64,000 nt of DNA. Origin: Sanghuangporus weigelae (lineage: Eukaryota > Basidiomycota > Agaricomycetes > Hymenochaetales > Hymenochaetaceae). Position numbers and translations under genes: made by a program. This document shows, piece by piece, positions 60,980-64,000 of this stretch (positions are counted from its first letter, which is position 1; each line of letters opens with the position of its first letter). The notes beneath the pieces are model-generated. The model was not told the DNA's origin and did not search any database. It saw only the letters and a list, made by a program, of their open reading frames with translations. The stretch spans positions 1,984,001 through 2,048,000 of the forward strand of contig CP137321.1 in the NCBI GenBank assembly GCA_033182465.1, given 5' to 3'.

Positions 60980-61578
60980 AGCCATCAGTAGCTCTCTGAC
61001 ACGGTTACGGTTGTCGCCACTGCAAAATAGACGACGGAAACGTCCATAAATATGCAAGCAGCATGACTCTTTTCGTACTAGATTTGCACCGTAGTTAGTT
61101 CACGTAATTTAGACGAGTTTTGTCTAGAGAGAATGTGGCTGAAGAATGTAATTGTGAAGAGTGGTATAAAGTGTAGGCGTGGGAAGTGAGTGAAATAGGA
61201 TGTAAGCGAGGCCAAGTAACACTAAACCCGACCAGTGACTCCTCAACCACTCCTCTCCCTAGCACCACGACCTGCACGATAAGACTCTCATCCCCACCAG
61301 CCCTACAGGGCAAGCCTACCATCCGCATACACGCCTATCCCAGGCAAGCCACCAGTTTTCACATACTTTCTCGTCCAACTCTCAGGTAGTCTTTTCGCCT
61401 CTTCCTTCCCGTCCAATAACCGCGCGTGTTCACTTCTCTGACGTTCATTTCCTTCTCTAGTTCTCTGAGTTACTTTCAAAAATCGAAAGAAAAAAAGACA
61501 TCTATAAATACAAAGACATTCGCGAATTCGACTAGTTAAAACCAAGTCAAGGTTATTCGAACTTTGTTACGAGCTAAT
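60980..61578. promoter_or_regulatory. Spacer and long leader before SSD1
   Basis: About 600 bp with pyrimidine-rich stretches (61230-61480) toward the SSD1 ATG. Fungal SSD1-type genes often have long leaders. No gene was recognised. Confidence 0.4.
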
Positions 61579-64000
61579 ATGACAGACGAAGTCCAGACGC
61601 CTGCGCAGCAACAAGCTGCGTCTAAGAAGGATGTGTCCGGTCCCGGCGGCGTATCTGCTAAGCCCGGGGGAGGCCGCGGAGGCAAGCGCTCCGGCACTCC
61701 TCGCTCTGGTTCCGCGCAGGGTTCTGTATCGGGCAAGGATGTCAATGCTCGTCCAACGTCTCGGGGCAGCAACAAATCGAGCAACGCCAACAGTAAGAAG
61801 GTCGATTCGAGCTTGCAGAGGAGTGCTTCAGGCAACGATGCACGCAGGGGCGGTCGTGGCGGCAAGCGTGGAAATACCAACACTGGTCGTCAACAACCTT
61901 CTGCTTCCAAAGATGTCCAGGCACCGACCGCAAAGCCCGCTCAGATGGAGGAAACGGCCGGTAGAGACGTCGAGAGTATTCAACGTCTCATCTCGGAAAT
62001 GTCTGAGATGCGTGGTGAAATGCGCAATAAAATTTCGTCTAATGGAGTTTCTCCCGAATCTGCAACTGCGCCGAGCTCTGTCTTGGGCGCTCACCCAACC
62101 CTTACAGCAAATGCACCAGTCTTTCAGCCTGGTGCTGTAGCTTTTCCTAGTTCCAAACCACCTGAGCCAGCTCCAAGACACAGGAAGGCAGCATCTGTTG
62201 GCACCAGTCCTGCGCCACCGTTGAGCTACAGTAACTCGTATTCACCAAATTTGGGCTCTATGACCGAAGACTCGGAAGTGACTGGGTTTGAGGAAGGCGA
62301 GATTTCAGACACGGCTAGCTTCCAGCAAGCCCATCATGGTCGTTCGCAGTCGCAGAGCTTTACTGCTCCGCGGTTCGCTGCTCTTGCACGTCAGGAACAA
62401 GGCGATTCCATGGGACCCCCCGGCCGGCCCCAGTTGGCTCCAACGTTCACTTTTGGTGCTAGAAGGCGTGGAACGAACCCTCCCGTCATCGCTCCCGCTA
62501 TCAGCGAGGAGGACGTTAACTTCCAGTTCCCACAGCAGCAGCACCAGCAGCAGCAGCACGAGAACCTGTCTCCCCCTCAAGAACACAGAAGAACAACAAG
62601 CACAGGTGGTGAGATCACTGGCATCATGGCTGAACAGGTCTGTAATTATGGCCCTCGAAGTAATTAATTCGTACTGATCTGCCTAATTAGATGGCTCTTC
62701 AGAGCCAGATTGAAGCCTTGCAACAGCAACAAGCTGTGCTTTACCACCAGCAGCTCGCTTCGAATCAACTTCTGGGTTCGACGCTTCCTGGGAGAGTTGG
62801 CGGACATCGTCGTGTTCAGAGCACGCTGCCAAGCCCCATGACTAGCGGGTTCTCGGCTATGGGTCAATTCGGCACGCCCATGATGGGATTTGACGGGCAA
62901 CAGAGTGCTCCGAAGGGTCATGGCCGTCGCCACAGTGTTAATGTCCTGAACAAAGCGGCAGGGCCGGGCTCTTCGCTCAATTATGGCAATCCGTACGCTT
63001 CAGAGGGCTTTGACGATGGATTCACCCCTCCTCCCGCGATGCAACCTGCGCATTCCCGCCAAGCATCCCGCGCTGATACTAGCTGGCGTATGAGTAAGTA
63101 TCTCCCTGTCCAATGTTTTGATGTTCGTTCTGATTTAATATTATCTATCAGATGGTGGTGTCGGCCCGATCAATGCTAACCCGGGGTTGACGGATTTGGC
63201 TCAAGCTCAAGCCCAGCTTGCAAGTTTGCAGCAGTTCCGCGCAGCAGCTGGCGGCCACCATCACAAGCTCCCTTCCTTCAGTTTCCCGAACATGTTACCA
63301 AATGTCATGGCGGCTAACATGATGGGTCTCGGCGGCTTCAACCTTCTCCAGCAGCAGCAACAGCAATTCCAGATGGCTCTTCAGCAACAGAATAATGCAC
63401 CGCAGCGGAAGTCACTTTTCGCGCCTTACCTTCCTCAAGCGTCTCTGCCTCCGCTTCTTGCTGCGGGCAAACTGGTTGTTGGTATGTTACGTGTTAACAA
63501 GCGAAACCGATCCGATGCATACGTCGCTACGGAGGTGCTCGATGCCGATATCTATATCTGCGGCTCCAAGGATCGCAACCGTGCGCTTGAAGGTGACATT
63601 GTTGCTGTAGAGCTGCTTGACGTTGATGAAGTCTGGGGCACGAAGAAGGAAAAGGAAGAGAAGAAGCGCAAGAAGGAAGAGAACTCCGCTTACGATCCGA
63701 GGTCCGCGGCCGGCCGAAAGAATGACAAGAAGAAGGATGACGTCGAAGTGGAAGGGCAAGGACTGATGCTCTTTGAAGATGAAGAGTAAGTAAGATATTT
63801 TGAAGAATGGTCAAGCATTAACTTTGCTTTAGGGTTACAGATGAGGTCAAGCCTCAGTTCGCTGGCCATGTCGTTGCGGTCGTGGAACGCATGCCTGGCC
63901 AGCTCTTTTCCGGCACTCTAGGACTTCTGCGTCCTTCGTCTGCTGCCACTAAGGAAAAGCAGGAAGCTGAGCGCCGCGAGCGTGAGGGTGACCGTGGTGA
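61579..64000 (+). CDS. SSD1: SSD1-type RNA-binding translational repressor, 5' part
   Basis: Ssd1 is an RNase II-like protein without nuclease activity that binds mRNAs for cell-wall proteins and is controlled by the Cbk1 kinase. Exon 1 encodes a disordered Gly/Arg/Ser-rich N-terminus (MTDEVQTPAQQQAA, with GGGRGGKRSG and RGGRGGKRGN), then HRKAASVGTSP and a Gln-rich run. Exon 2 has LQSQIEALQQQQ, then HRRVQSTLPSP and GRRHSVNVLNK. HxRxxS/T-like sites such as HRKAAS, HRRVQS and GRRHSV resemble Cbk1 targets. The first cold-shock domain starts near FAPYLPQASLPPLLAAGKL and includes GMLRVNKRNRSDAYV and GSKDRNRALEGDIVAVEL. A lysine/glutamate insert follows. The gene runs beyond the right edge before the RNB domain. 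The start is the ATG at 61579; an upstream TTG was not used. Confidence 0.9.

Overview
The window is nuclear DNA of a filamentous basidiomycete, most likely an Agaricomycete. Nearly every gene is cut by several short (about 40-70 nt) introns with GT...AG ends. Exon joins predicted by eye restore conserved protein motifs. The gene families (DUF6699- and DUF6697-type proteins, a Kre9/Knh1-like GPI protein, a Zn2Cys6 regulator) are typical of that group. No bacterial, viral or organellar segment was seen. Gene models are manual, so most inner exon borders are approximate.

Layout. 0.8-8 kb: four metabolic genes (an aldehyde dehydrogenase with no visible first exon, an FAD monooxygenase, a Nudix hydrolase, an SDR reductase). 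8.6-12.6 kb: a copper-type P1B ATPase with four HMA-like metal-binding segments. 12.4-20.6 kb: a tandem segmental duplication carrying an MFS sugar transporter. Copy 1 has a one-base deletion and looks like a pseudogene; copy 2 looks intact. The duplicated block took the 3' tail of the ATPase on one side and the 3' tail of a secreted DUF5695-like protein on the other. Both tails survive as relics around the junction, where a 460-bp pogo/Fot1-like MITE also lies. 20.3-30.6 kb: the intact DUF5695-like gene, the inositol pyrophosphate kinase VIP1, and gamma-tubulin complex protein 3. 31-37 kb: a single-pass membrane protein with a PPxY motif, GTP cyclohydrolase II (RIB1), and an AAT-family amino-acid permease with a probable 8-nt microexon. 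37.3-37.5 kb: a U2 spliceosomal snRNA gene with its own TATA box. 37.9-49.9 kb: a tail-anchored fatty-aldehyde-type dehydrogenase, DUF6699 and DUF6697 genes, AP-1 sigma adaptin, VID27, and a small conserved-looking protein. 50-64 kb: a Zn2Cys6 transcription factor divergent from Mediator MED17, a GPI-anchored wall protein, ESCRT-III VPS24, mitochondrial NAD-isocitrate dehydrogenase IDH2, and the 5' part of SSD1, which runs off the right edge.

The genes do not form an obvious biosynthetic cluster. Most are housekeeping genes (splicing RNA, Mediator, membrane traffic, microtubule nucleation, TCA cycle, riboflavin). The accessory interest is the 12.4-20.6 kb duplication with its decaying copy and the DNA transposon relic. 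No clearly new defence, toxin or mobile system was found. The most unusual signals are gene-structure ones: the microexon, GC-AG introns that restore conserved protein ends, and the U2 gene.
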